Shown here: positions 34,666-43,123 of the stretch, piece by piece | How positions within the stretch are numbered: position 1 is the first letter of the stretch | Layout: the number at the start of each line of letters is the position of its first letter | Notes under the pieces: model-generated | What the model saw: only the letters and a program-made list of their open reading frames with translations | Database searches by the model: none | Told to the model about the DNA's origin: nothing | Program-made: the position numbers and the translations under genes | Assembly: GCA_903870995.1 (NCBI GenBank) | Contig: CAIQFD010000019.1 | Coordinates: 1-44,665, forward strand | Direction of reading: 5' to 3' | DNA: 44,665 nucleotides | Source: an uncultured Methylophilaceae bacterium | GTDB taxonomy: Bacteria; Pseudomonadota; Gammaproteobacteria; Burkholderiales; Methylophilaceae

Positions 34666-35316
34666 ATGATCCAATTCATCACAAGTAGGCCAAGATTATT
34701 TTTCTCATTCTTTGTGGGCGCATTAACGTTCTTATTGCTCCCAAGTTGGCTTGCAGTTCACACTGTCACAAGATTGATTATAGGATGGGATGTTGCCGTA
34801 ATTCTGTACTTAATTTTGGCGGCTCAGATGATTAAGAGTACTAGTCATCAAAAGATGCGTCAGAGAGCTAAAAGACAGAATGAAGGGCAGTATGTTTTAT
34901 TAACGATGGTGGTGATTGCTGCAATCGTTTCATTAGTGGCTATTGTGTTAGAGCTTGGCGTGGTAAAAGAGCTCACAGGCTCTATCCGCAAAGCTCATAT
35001 TGCTTTGGCCATCATTACGATTCTATCTTCATGGGCATTCACTCAAATGATGTTTGCGCTTCATTATGCCCATGGCTTTTATTCTGCTTTAGATGCAAAG
35101 CAAGATGGAGGTCTATTATTTCCTAGTCAGCCCACACCTGATTATATGGATTTTCTCTATTTCGCCTGCATTATTGGCACATCAGCGCAGACCGCGGATG
35201 TGAGTTTTACGACTAGGGCGATGCGCAAGATTGGCCTAATTCATTCCGTGCTCGCATTCTTCTTCAACACAAGCCTTCTTGCCTTGATGATTAATATGGC
35301 CTCAGGATTGATTTGA
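34666..35316 (+). CDS. DUF1345 inner-membrane protein
   Basis: The 216-residue protein has about five membrane segments and the family pattern: IGWDVAVILYLILA near residues 39-52, SWAFTQMMFALHYAHGFY in the centre, and DFLYFACIIGTSAQTADV followed by R-x-M-R. These are the landmarks of DUF1345, a family without assigned function. It lies 12 bases after the barrel gene. It is the last gene before a degenerate tRNA-derived repeat. Confidence 0.9.
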   Translation: MIQFITSRPRLFFSFFVGALTFLLLPSWLAVHTVTRLIIGWDVAVILYLILAAQMIKSTSHQKMRQRAKRQNEGQYVLLTMVVIAAIVSLVAIVLELGVVKELTGSIRKAHIALAIITILSSWAFTQMMFALHYAHGFYSALDAKQDGGLLFPSQPTPDYMDFLYFACIIGTSAQTADVSFTTRAMRKIGLIHSVLAFFFNTSLLALMINMASGLI

Positions 35317-35350
35317 ATTACCAAGCTATCAGGCTTTTAGGGTAAAAGTT

Positions 35351-35480
35351 GACTCAAGAACTCTCTGATTTCGTCTGGTAACTCGACTCTGGCCTCGGCA
35401 CCAATAAATTGAGAGTTTACTAATTAGCATTACGTCTGTTTGCCTGAGTATTTTGCGCTATAAGCTTCACTCAGTAGCGG
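35351..35480 (+). repeat. att-like repeat, degenerate copy (tRNA-Leu 3' end plus flank)
   Basis: The stretch CTCGGCACCAATAAATTGAG (from 35394) matches the tRNA 3' end and flank with a few changes. Downstream, TACGTCTGTTTG, GAGTATTTTGCGC and TCACTCAG follow in the same order and near-same spacing as at 22470-22511. No intact tRNA could be made from it. It separates the MacAB segment from the MgtA/chaperone segment. Confidence 0.72.
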
Positions 35481-35532
35481 GTTAAGTGAAAACGTAGCCA
35501 TTTTTTCGTACAAAATGTCACTACACGCCTCT

Positions 35533-35553
35533 ATTGTCGGAATTTACGATATT
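35533..35553. repeat. Palindromic intergenic element D, degenerate
   Basis: ATTGTCGGAATTTACGATAT is a weakened version of the dyad in elements A-C. It is followed by TTCAAATTCAAAG, similar to the right flank of A and B. It lies between the degenerate att-like repeat and the mgtA start. The rest of 35317-35621 holds no gene I can see. Confidence 0.4.
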
Positions 35554-35621
35554 TCAAATTCAAAGCAGAAAAGATTTTACTGTTAAACTGAATCATTCTT
35601 TACGGATATATGGATTTATGA

Positions 35622-38213
35622 ATGCCGTCACAGATTGATCATGAAAAGTTTTTGGAGGTCAAAAGACTCTCCTCTATTGATATTAAGAAGTTATTTGAGC
35701 AGCTTTCTAGTTCAGTTAATGGGTTAACGTCTGATCAAGCAAATGAGCATCGCGAAAAGTATGGTAGTAATAAAATTCTTGTAGGCGCCCATGAGTCGGT
35801 CGTTGTTAAATTCCTGAAGTTATTCTTCTCTCCATTATCAGTTCTCTTATTGGTTTTATCTCTAGTTTCTTACCTGACTGGGGAGCCTAAGGGAGCAATA
35901 GTTATCCTCGTGATTATATTGCTATCGACTGTCTTAAATACCTTACAGGAACATAAGTCTAATAATGCTGTGAAAAAATTAAAGTCTTTGGTTAGTTGCA
36001 AAACTAATGTTTTTCGGAATGGCGAAGAAGTTTATATCGATTTATCTGAAGTTGTTCCAGGTGATGTTGTTCACATCTCTGCAGGGTCAATCATCCCAGC
36101 AGATTTAAGGGTAATTGAAAGTAAAGATTTATTCATTAGCGAGGCTGCATTAAGTGGCGAATCTTTGCCATCTGAAAAAACGTCTGAGCTTGCCAGTTCA
36201 GAAGAAATCAAATCTGTTTTTGATTGTAAGAATGTTTGCTTTATGGGGAGTCACGTCATCTCTGGAACTTCCAAAGCGATTGTTCTAAGAACGGGAGAAA
36301 ATACTTTCTTTGGTGAATTGGCCCGAGAAACGATTGCTCATAAAAAGACATCAAGTTTTGACCAAGGCATTAAAAGGTTTACCTGGCTGATGCTTCGATT
36401 CATGTTTGTGATGGCCCCCATTGTCTTTCTGATTAATGGTTTTATGAAGGGGAATTGGGTGGAGGCAGGGTTATTTGCAATAGCACTATCGATTGGATTG
36501 GCACCCGAAATGTTGCCCATGTTGGTAACCGTCAACTTGGCTAAGGGTGCCATTGCAATGTCCAGAAGACGTGTGATTGTGAAAAAGCTAAACGCCATTC
36601 AAAATCTGGGCGCCATGGATATTTTGTGTACAGATAAAACGGGCACACTCACCCAAGATCAGATCATTTTAGAAAAGTACCTTGATGTAAGCGGGGATAA
36701 GAATGACAAGGTCCTCGAGTATGCGTACCTAAACAGCCACTATCAAGAAGGGCTTAAAAATCCTTTAGATCTGGCAGTTTTACAATATGCGGATGTTCAT
36801 CAGAGGCTTCATGAAGACGATACTTATACAAAAATTGATGAGATTCCATTTGATTTTCAGCGCCGCCGAATGTCGGTAGTTCTTAAAAAGAGTCAAACTA
36901 GCCAAATTCTGATATGTAAGGGGGCTGTCGAAGAGATTATTCATTGTTGTAAGCATGCTCAAATAGGAAATGATCTCGTCCCTTTGGATGCCCAGCATCA
37001 TTCACATTTGGAGAAAGTTGTAGCAGATTTAAATAATGATGGTTTTCGCGTCATTGCGCTTGCAATAAAAGAGGATGCTATTAGTCAAAAAGCTTATAGC
37101 GTTGATGACGAATCAGATCTAGTTTTGATTGGATGTGTTGCTTTTCTGGACCCTCCCAAAGAGTCAGTAAAATTAGCGATAGAAGAGTTAAATGCCTTGG
37201 GAGTGCAAGTAAAAATACTCACGGGTGACAATGAATTGGTTACCCGAAAAATTTGCCATGATGTCGGCCTTAAAATTGATCAGGTTATATTAGGGTCGGA
37301 TGTTGATGAAATGGCTGATGATGAGTTGTTATCCAAAGCTGAAAGAGTGATTGTGTTTGCAAAAATGACCCCACAGCAAAAGGCGAGGGTCATCACGGCG
37401 TTACAAAAACTGGGGCATGTGGTCGGATACATGGGGGATGGTATAAACGATGGGCCCGGATTGAAAGTTGCCGATGTGAGCATCTCCGTTGATACAGGAG
37501 TAGATATAGCTAAAGAGACAGCCGATATTATTCTTTTAGAAAAAAGTCTCATGATATTGAAGGATGGTGTTGTAGAGGGGCGTAAGGTGTTTGGCAACAT
37601 CATGAAGTATTTGAAAATGTCGGCAAGTTCGACATTTGGTAATGTTCTGAGTATGGTTGGCGCTAGTGCAATTTTCCCCTTCCTGCCAATGCTGCCAGAG
37701 CAGGTCCTGTTAAATGACTTACTATACGACTTCTCTCAGACCTCTGTGCCAACGGATACTGTTGATCAAGAATACCTAGAGAAACCTAAAGCATGGGATA
37801 TTAGTGGTATAGGTCGTTATATGTTGACGATAGGGCCAATAAGTTCAGTATTTGACTACCTGACATTCGCATTCTTGTGGTTTGTTCTGAAGGCTAACGC
37901 TGCAGAATACTCTGCACTTTTTCAAACTGGCTGGTTTGTAGAATCCTTGTTGTCTCAGACACTCATTGTCCATGTGATTCGGACTGCTAAGATTCCATTT
38001 CTACAAAGTAGGCCAAGCACGCCACTCTTGATGACTACCCTTGGTATTTGTATGTTAGGGGTGATCCTGCCCTTTACAAATTTAGCACAAGGGATCGGAA
38101 TGGTAAGACTACCCGCGACTTATTGGTATGGAATTACTCTAATTATTCCAGCCTATCTTCTATCAACACAGTTGATAAAGACTTTTCTGATAAAGCGATT
38201 CGGTTTAATTTAA
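35622..38213 (+). CDS. mgtA: MgtA-type magnesium-translocating P-type ATPase
   Basis: This is a P3B-type ATPase that pumps magnesium (or related cation) into the cell. The 863-residue protein has the actuator LSGES (177-181), the membrane motif APEMLPM (294-300), the phosphorylation site DKTGTLT (Asp 338), the nucleotide-site GDGINDGPGLKVADV and about ten membrane segments. ATG 35622 is used because the nearby in-frame ATG at 35610 runs into a stop. No magnesium leader motif was recognised. It converges with the RNB gene, 44 bases apart. Confidence 0.9.
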   Translation: MPSQIDHEKFLEVKRLSSIDIKKLFEQLSSSVNGLTSDQANEHREKYGSNKILVGAHESVVVKFLKLFFSPLSVLLLVLSLVSYLTGEPKGAIVILVIILLSTVLNTLQEHKSNNAVKKLKSLVSCKTNVFRNGEEVYIDLSEVVPGDVVHISAGSIIPADLRVIESKDLFISEAALSGESLPSEKTSELASSEEIKSVFDCKNVCFMGSHVISGTSKAIVLRTGENTFFGELARETIAHKKTSSFDQGIKRFTWLMLRFMFVMAPIVFLINGFMKGNWVEAGLFAIALSIGLAPEMLPMLVTVNLAKGAIAMSRRRVIVKKLNAIQNLGAMDILCTDKTGTLTQDQIILEKYLDVSGDKNDKVLEYAYLNSHYQEGLKNPLDLAVLQYADVHQRLHEDDTYTKIDEIPFDFQRRRMSVVLKKSQTSQILICKGAVEEIIHCCKHAQIGNDLVPLDAQHHSHLEKVVADLNNDGFRVIALAIKEDAISQKAYSVDDESDLVLIGCVAFLDPPKESVKLAIEELNALGVQVKILTGDNELVTRKICHDVGLKIDQVILGSDVDEMADDELLSKAERVIVFAKMTPQQKARVITALQKLGHVVGYMGDGINDGPGLKVADVSISVDTGVDIAKETADIILLEKSLMILKDGVVEGRKVFGNIMKYLKMSASSTFGNVLSMVGASAIFPFLPMLPEQVLLNDLLYDFSQTSVPTDTVDQEYLEKPKAWDISGIGRYMLTIGPISSVFDYLTFAFLWFVLKANAAEYSALFQTGWFVESLLSQTLIVHVIRTAKIPFLQSRPSTPLLMTTLGICMLGVILPFTNLAQGIGMVRLPATYWYGITLIIPAYLLSTQLIKTFLIKRFGLI

Positions 38214-38257
38214 AAAGATTAGGAGGGTAATTGATTAATGCATTGAAATACTGGAAC

Positions 38258-39745
38258 TCAATAATGAATTTGAATAAAATCTATAAAGCCTCTCTCAACA
38301 TTTGTTGATACAAGTTTCACCCGAAGTTTCCTTCCAACCCCCAAGTTCGACTCACTGTCTATAAGTAAACCCTCAACCGGTATATCCAATAGGCGAACCC
38401 AGGTGGCACTCGTTGAGCTGCCAGTCACTATGGCATCGAATGTTTGGTTGATGCGAGAAGAAAGTAATAGCGCAGCTTCTGATTTTCTGACTCTTCGTTC
38501 TACCTTTCTCGCTGCATCTTCTTGTTTAGAGCAATGCTCAGCAAGTAATCTTAGGTCTTCATTACTGTAAGGTGGCTTGGCGTTTTCTAAAGCAGCCTTA
38601 ATCATTCTTAAAGTGATTAAATCTGGATACCTTCGATTAGGTGCGGTTGAATGGGTGTAGTCTTGAACGGCCAAACCAAAATGACCTATTGGTTCAGCAT
38701 TAGGCTTTTCCACGACATACTCACCTGATCCCATGAGTTTAACGACGATCAATGATAAGTCAGGAAATCTGAGCGGGTCGGCTTGATGGCGTCTAGCTAA
38801 GAATACTGACAAAGCCTTCGAATCTGGTTGGGTTGGTAATCTTGTGTCATATTTTTTTGCTAGATCGACAATTCTCTTCCAGTTTTCTGGAGAGCGGACA
38901 ACTCTTCGTAATGAAGAATGACCTTGTGAGGCTAAGAATTTTGCTGTGCATTCGTTAGTTGCAATCATAAATTCTTCAATTAATTGACGACCACGATTTT
39001 GAACTTGTTGTTCGATTCCGACAACCTGCTCTCCGTCGAATATGGCTTTTGGCTCAAAAATTTCAAGCTCTAGTGAGCCTTGCTCATGACGACGTTTTCT
39101 AAGTATCTGAGCTGTTCTATCTTGCACTAGAAGCTGCTCATCCATTCCTTTAACTCTTGAAAGAGTCCCTGGGGCAGGTGCTTTTTTTTCGATCCAGTCT
39201 GATACTGCATCATAAGCAAGTTTTGCTTTATTTCGAACTTTTGCTCTGTACACATGAGGTTGACTAATTGATCCGTCTTTATCAATTACCATCTCTGTCA
39301 CCACAGCCAATCTATCTGCATCTTGGTTGAGTGAAGTTAGATTGGTAGATAGCTTCTCCGGCAGCATGGGGAATATACGTGCGGATGTGTAAATTGAAGC
39401 AGTATTGATCCTTGCATGATCATCTATCGGAGAGTCTTTCTTAACGATTGCATCAACGTCTGCTATCGCCACAAATATTTTGACTAGACCATTCTTTAAG
39501 ACTTGAGATGTTGTGAGTTGATCAAGGTCCTCTGAATCATCGTTATCAAGTGAACACCAAAGAAGATCAGTTAAATCGAAAATATTTTGATCATTATCGT
39601 CATCAGCAGCCTTGTTAATCTTTTCTAATTTGCTGATTACTTCATCTGAAAATTCTGGCTCAAGGCCACGTTCAATCATTGCCTCTGTTGCTATACGGGC
39701 TATGTCTTTTCTAGTGAAGTGATGATGATTCTGTTTGAAGGTCAT
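38258..39745 (-). CDS. RNB-domain ribonuclease (RNase II/R family)
   Basis: RNB enzymes are 3'-to-5' exoribonucleases using magnesium. The 495-residue protein has the acidic cluster WCSLDNDDSEDLDQL (about residues 63-77) in place of the usual SIDxxxxxDIDDA pattern, then IFVAIADVDAIV, IFPMLPEKLSTNLTSLN, and GLAVQDYTHSTAPNRRYPDL with the conserved arginines. It lacks the N-terminal cold-shock domains of full RNase II and is shorter, like the group found in many proteobacterial accessory loci. It is divergent from trxC. Confidence 0.88.
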   Translation of the reverse strand: MTFKQNHHHFTRKDIARIATEAMIERGLEPEFSDEVISKLEKINKAADDDNDQNIFDLTDLLWCSLDNDDSEDLDQLTTSQVLKNGLVKIFVAIADVDAIVKKDSPIDDHARINTASIYTSARIFPMLPEKLSTNLTSLNQDADRLAVVTEMVIDKDGSISQPHVYRAKVRNKAKLAYDAVSDWIEKKAPAPGTLSRVKGMDEQLLVQDRTAQILRKRRHEQGSLELEIFEPKAIFDGEQVVGIEQQVQNRGRQLIEEFMIATNECTAKFLASQGHSSLRRVVRSPENWKRIVDLAKKYDTRLPTQPDSKALSVFLARRHQADPLRFPDLSLIVVKLMGSGEYVVEKPNAEPIGHFGLAVQDYTHSTAPNRRYPDLITLRMIKAALENAKPPYSNEDLRLLAEHCSKQEDAARKVERRVRKSEAALLLSSRINQTFDAIVTGSSTSATWVRLLDIPVEGLLIDSESNLGVGRKLRVKLVSTNVERGFIDFIQIHY

Positions 39746-39934
39746 AATCTTACTTAAGTGGTCGAGTACGAATTTACAAATAACCCGTTAATTCTACGCC
39801 ATAGAGTGCGGTCAGCATAATGTTCGTGGATTATGGAAATTTAAATTGTTCCTGATCGAGTAAAATCTCTGTAAAAGGAATAAACTGGATCTATTGTTAA
39901 TATGTTCTGAAATTAAATTAAAGCAGGTCTCTTT

Positions 39935-40363
39935 ATGTTAATCAGATGCCCACATTGCAACAAAACCAACAGGTTGGCAGTTGAAAAATTTTCAAGTACA
40001 CCTAGCTGTGGCGCCTGTCATAAGCCACTATTTTCACTGCCAATAGAAATTAATCAGGATAATTTTAATGAAATGATTAATCAGAAAGTGAAGCCTGTGT
40101 TAGTAGACTTTTGGGCGGCCTGGTGTAGCCCATGTAAGAGTTTTGCATCAACATTTACTCTTGGGGCTGAGAAAAACGGTTCAGAAGTTATTCATGCAAA
40201 AGTAAATACGGAAAAAGAGCTTTTAATCGCCTCTGAACATAATATTCGATCTATACCAACGCTTATTGGTTTCTTTGATGGAAAAGAACTGATTAGATCA
40301 AATGGGGCGTTATCGATTGATCAGTTGCAAAATTTAACAAACAAGGTCATTTATCAACTATGA
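39935..40363 (+). CDS. trxC: Thioredoxin 2 (TrxC-type) with zinc motif
   Basis: TrxC reduces protein disulfides and is linked to oxidative stress. The 142-residue protein has an N-terminal zinc site (CPHC at 5-8, CGAC at 25-28) and a thioredoxin fold with active site WCSPC (63-67). The usual TrxC sequence is WCGPC, so the glycine is replaced by serine. SIPTLIGFF contains the cis-proline. Its stop overlaps the start of the cbpA-like gene (ATGA), so the two are translated together. Confidence 0.92.
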   Translation: MLIRCPHCNKTNRLAVEKFSSTPSCGACHKPLFSLPIEINQDNFNEMINQKVKPVLVDFWAAWCSPCKSFASTFTLGAEKNGSEVIHAKVNTEKELLIASEHNIRSIPTLIGFFDGKELIRSNGALSIDQLQNLTNKVIYQL

Positions 40364-41295
40364 AGTTCAAAGACTACTATGAAGTCTTGAGGGTTGCGAA
40401 AACAGCCAGTGATGATGAAATTAAAGTCGCCTACCGTAAGCTGGCTCGTAAATACCATCCTGACGTTAGTAAAGAACCAGAGGCGGAGGAACGTTTCAAA
40501 GAAGTTGGCGAAGCCTATGCGGTACTAAAAGATCCGGAGAAACGAGCCGCTTACGACCAAGTAGGCTCTCAAGCTAAACATGGTCAAGATTTTACGCCAC
40601 CGCCTAATTGGGATTCTGGATTTGAATTTAGTGGTAATGGATTTAATCCGAACGCTGGAGATCAGAGTGCTTTCTTTGAAGAGTTGTTCGGTCGTCAAGC
40701 CAGAGCTAGGCAAGAGTCAACAATGAATGCAAAAGGTCAGGATCATCATGCAAAGGTGATGATAGACCTCGTTGATGCTTATATTGGCGCCAAGAGAACT
40801 ATAACGCTTCAAATGCCAAGTTATGACGCGCAAGGTCGGGTTTTTATACAAGACCGAAAACTCGATGTTACTATTCCTAAAGGTATCCATGCTGGTCAGC
40901 ATCTTAGATTGACAGGCCAAGGATCGCCAGGGATTGGTGCTGGCTCTGCTGGAGACTTATATTTAGAGATACTTTTCAAACCTAATGATAAGTTCCGGGT
41001 AGATGGGCGTGATGTATATATGGATTTGCCTATTAGCCCTTGGGAAGCAGCACTAGGGGAAACGGTTTCTGTATTAACGCCGAGTGGCTCAGTCGATCTT
41101 AAAATTCCACCAGGTTCAAATTCAGGTCGTAAGTTACGCTTAAAAGGCCGCGGTATTCCTGGTAAGGAGCCTCGCGATCTATATGTTGTGATTGTTATTG
41201 TTACGCCAGCAGCTGACACAGAAGCGGAGAAAGAAGCTTACCGTTCTATGGCGAAGTCTTTTAATTTCAATCCAAGAAAAGATATTAAGGGATAG
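40360..41295 (+). CDS. cbpA: CbpA-type DnaJ (Hsp40) co-chaperone
   Basis: CbpA stimulates DnaK and can bind curved DNA. The 311-residue protein has a J domain (residues 1-70, with HPD at 33-35), a Gly/Phe-rich linker (about 75-110) and the C-terminal substrate domains with PKGIHAGQHLRLTGQG and PPGSNSGRKLRLKGRG. There is no zinc-finger domain, as in CbpA rather than DnaJ. It overlaps trxC by 4 bases and is followed two bases later by cbpM. Confidence 0.94.
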   Translation: MKFKDYYEVLRVAKTASDDEIKVAYRKLARKYHPDVSKEPEAEERFKEVGEAYAVLKDPEKRAAYDQVGSQAKHGQDFTPPPNWDSGFEFSGNGFNPNAGDQSAFFEELFGRQARARQESTMNAKGQDHHAKVMIDLVDAYIGAKRTITLQMPSYDAQGRVFIQDRKLDVTIPKGIHAGQHLRLTGQGSPGIGAGSAGDLYLEILFKPNDKFRVDGRDVYMDLPISPWEAALGETVSVLTPSGSVDLKIPPGSNSGRKLRLKGRGIPGKEPRDLYVVIVIVTPAADTEAEKEAYRSMAKSFNFNPRKDIKG

Positions 41296-41297
41296 TT

Positions 41298-41600
41298 ATG
41301 CAAACGAAAACGACTCAGATTACAGGAATATCAATCGTTGAAGATGAAGTTCACATGTCAATAATTGAGCTATGTCACACGATTAATATAGAACAAGAAG
41401 ATTTAGTCGCTTGGGTTCAAGAAGGGATACTTAACCCTACAGGTAACTCACCCGAGGATTGGCGTTTCAGTGGGGATGCGTTAAGTCGCGCAAAAAAAGC
41501 ATTAAGACTATCACGGGATCTTGAAATTAACACGCCAGGTGTTGCTATGGTGCTTGATTTACTGGATGAGATTTCAGAACTTAGAAAACTATTACAATAA
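41298..41600 (+). CDS. cbpM: CbpM-type modulator of CbpA
   Basis: CbpM binds the J domain of CbpA and blocks its activity. The 100-residue protein shows the family features: VHMSIIELCHTINIEQEDLVAWVQEGIL, DWRFSGDALSRAKKALRLSRDLEIN and LDLLDEISELRKLL. It starts two bases after cbpA, so co-chaperone and its inhibitor are made together. No terminator with a T run was found after it; a small hairpin (AACGCTTCAAGCGTT, 41639-41653) is possible. Confidence 0.92.
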   Translation: MQTKTTQITGISIVEDEVHMSIIELCHTINIEQEDLVAWVQEGILNPTGNSPEDWRFSGDALSRAKKALRLSRDLEINTPGVAMVLDLLDEISELRKLLQ

Positions 41601-41694
41601 TTACATTGTAATAATTGTAATTGCCTGTCTTCTTCCCAACGCTTCAAGCGTTATTAAAACAATAATAAATTAATAGTTATCTTAATCGCAACCA

Positions 41695-41805
41695 ACTTTG
41701 ACCTAATTTAACGCACTAGCGCAGGTTAATAACAAAAGCTGCTTCACACGTAGCAGCTTTCACATGATCAGCTCTTTAAGACTGCCTAGTGTTGGCGATA
41801 GAGCG
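41695..41805 (+). repeat. Duplicated module, right copy
   Basis: The first 47 bases are identical to 23714-23760, and similarity continues over a hairpin to GTTGGCGATAGA. Only the last eight codons of the small gene are present here, without the rest of the gene, so this copy is a partial transfer. The stretch 41601-41959 holds no gene I can support beyond this module and a TGTAAAAACTTTTGACGGT motif at about 41859. Confidence 0.8.
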
Positions 41806-41959
41806 TCAAAAGAATTGACGCCTAGTTTAGGCATCGAACTTAGATAAGATTGTCTCGGTGTAAAAACTTTTGACGGTTCTCTCAGCACCTCTTTAAACAC
41901 CACGAAAATAGGGGCTTTAACCAGTTGAAATCTTACGGTGAAAATCACGCTCTGGCACT

Positions 41960-42120
41960 CTCAAAATCCAGCGAGGGCAACTTCATGGGGGTTCGATTCC
42001 CCCCCCCGGCACCAAGTAAATTAAGAGCTTGCCAATTGGTAGTAGGTCTATTTGTGTGGGTATTTTACGCCATACAGTCACTCAGCAACAAGTGGGGAAT
42101 TTTACCTGAAGCTTTCGGGG
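41960..42120 (+). repeat. att-like repeat, near-identical copy (tRNA-Leu 3' end plus flank)
   Basis: The first 71 bases (41960-42030) are identical to 22378-22448, from the anticodon loop of tRNA-Leu(CAA) to 16 bases past CCA. Looser similarity continues to about 42120. The sequence before 41960 is unrelated to the 5' half of the tRNA, so no functional tRNA is encoded. This is the youngest-looking copy and marks the right end of the MgtA/chaperone segment. Confidence 0.88.
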
Positions 42121-42148
42121 GGTCGTCAAAAGAATTAACGAACGATCT

Positions 42149-42547
42149 CTATAAAAGAAATTTAAATATCTCCCAGCCTAGATTTAGCGCTGCTAAGCCT
42201 ATTAGAGTGTTCAGCGTTAATTTCATTCCTAGTATGCGTTTGCTGAAATCTGGCGGTAAATCTTTCATGCCTAAAGAGTGAAGGACTCTTCCGATGGTTA
42301 GACTTAAACCAAAAATGCCAACTAACCACCAAGGGGCTTGGTTTAATTCCAGGCATCCCATTAAAATTAAACTGATGGGAACATATTCAGAAAAGTTGCC
42401 ATGGGCACGAATAGCTTTTTCTAAATCATCAACACCTCCGTTACCAAGTGACACCTGATTTTTTCCTCTCAGGGCGATCACATTTAAAGCTAGCTTAATA
42501 TAAATGGCTGTCAAAACCGAAGCAAAAAATGATGTGACAATTAGCAT
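42149..42547 (-). CDS. MAPEG family membrane protein
   Basis: MAPEG proteins are small membrane enzymes, often glutathione-linked. The 132-residue protein has four membrane segments and the hallmark RAHGNFSEYVPISLILMG (about residues 47-64), as well as GRVLHSLGM near residue 85. The full length is normal. It is the first intact gene after the 41960 repeat. The substrate is unknown. Confidence 0.88.
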   Translation of the reverse strand: MLIVTSFFASVLTAIYIKLALNVIALRGKNQVSLGNGGVDDLEKAIRAHGNFSEYVPISLILMGCLELNQAPWWLVGIFGLSLTIGRVLHSLGMKDLPPDFSKRILGMKLTLNTLIGLAALNLGWEIFKFLL

Positions 42548-42605
42548 ACTAAATGCTCCTATAAGTTTATTGATTGAACTCTAATTAGACAGGCTTAAAT
42601 ACCAT

Positions 42606-43046
42606 CTAGTAAATATTGATCAGGGATGATACAACCACAATCGTTCCAATTATGTTCCAGCGCTTACTTAATTTCCAGTATTCATCTGGGATTGATTTGC
42701 TGTTGGCGAAGTTATGTGCGAGGCGTGCTTGTTAGATTTGAGTTGGCATTAAAACAGTTATCCAAACTATCCCTGACGCAATTAATAGACAACGACCCCG
42801 TCTTAACCATTGAATATTCCAGGTATCAGCCATTGAGCTATATGCCATGTAATCGCCAGCTACGATTGCCAATAAAGCGCCTCGGCATGTGAACACAGAA
42901 TCTGTGAATGTGACTTGTCGTTGAGCAAAGGCAATAATGCTTGGACTCTTAGTTCTGTTTGCTGTCAATTTCCACCAAGCCGTTACGATAAGATTTCCTA
43001 GCAGTAAGATGACGCCAAATATATGAACTGACTTTAATGTTAGATG
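42606..43046 (-). pseudogene. Broken DUF2269-type membrane protein gene
   Basis: On the minus strand one frame encodes TLKSVHIFGVILLLGN, then TAWWKLTANR, FAQRQVTFTDSVFT, GIVWITVLMPTQI, then an in-frame TAA (42734-42732), and continues in the same frame with QARLAHNFANSKSIPDEYWKLSKRW to a TAG at 42606. This is the pattern of small DUF2269 membrane proteins. No ATG, GTG or TTG lies where the start should be (just before LTLKSVH). One internal stop and a missing start make it a pseudogene. Confidence 0.6.
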
Positions 43047-43123
43047 GGTATTTGGACTTTTCCGACTTCCGAAGACGTTTCTTAACTTACAATTGGTAAG
43101 CTTTGATTGAAGAAATTCTTGAA

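Noticed and set aside
41960-42012. A second tRNA-Leu gene
   Set aside because: Only the part from the anticodon loop to CCA is present; the 5' acceptor strand and D arm are missing, so it is a repeat and not a tRNA.
42626-42892. Plus-strand 88-codon frame
   Set aside because: It is antisense to the DUF2269 pseudogene, whose minus-strand frame has a recognisable protein pattern.
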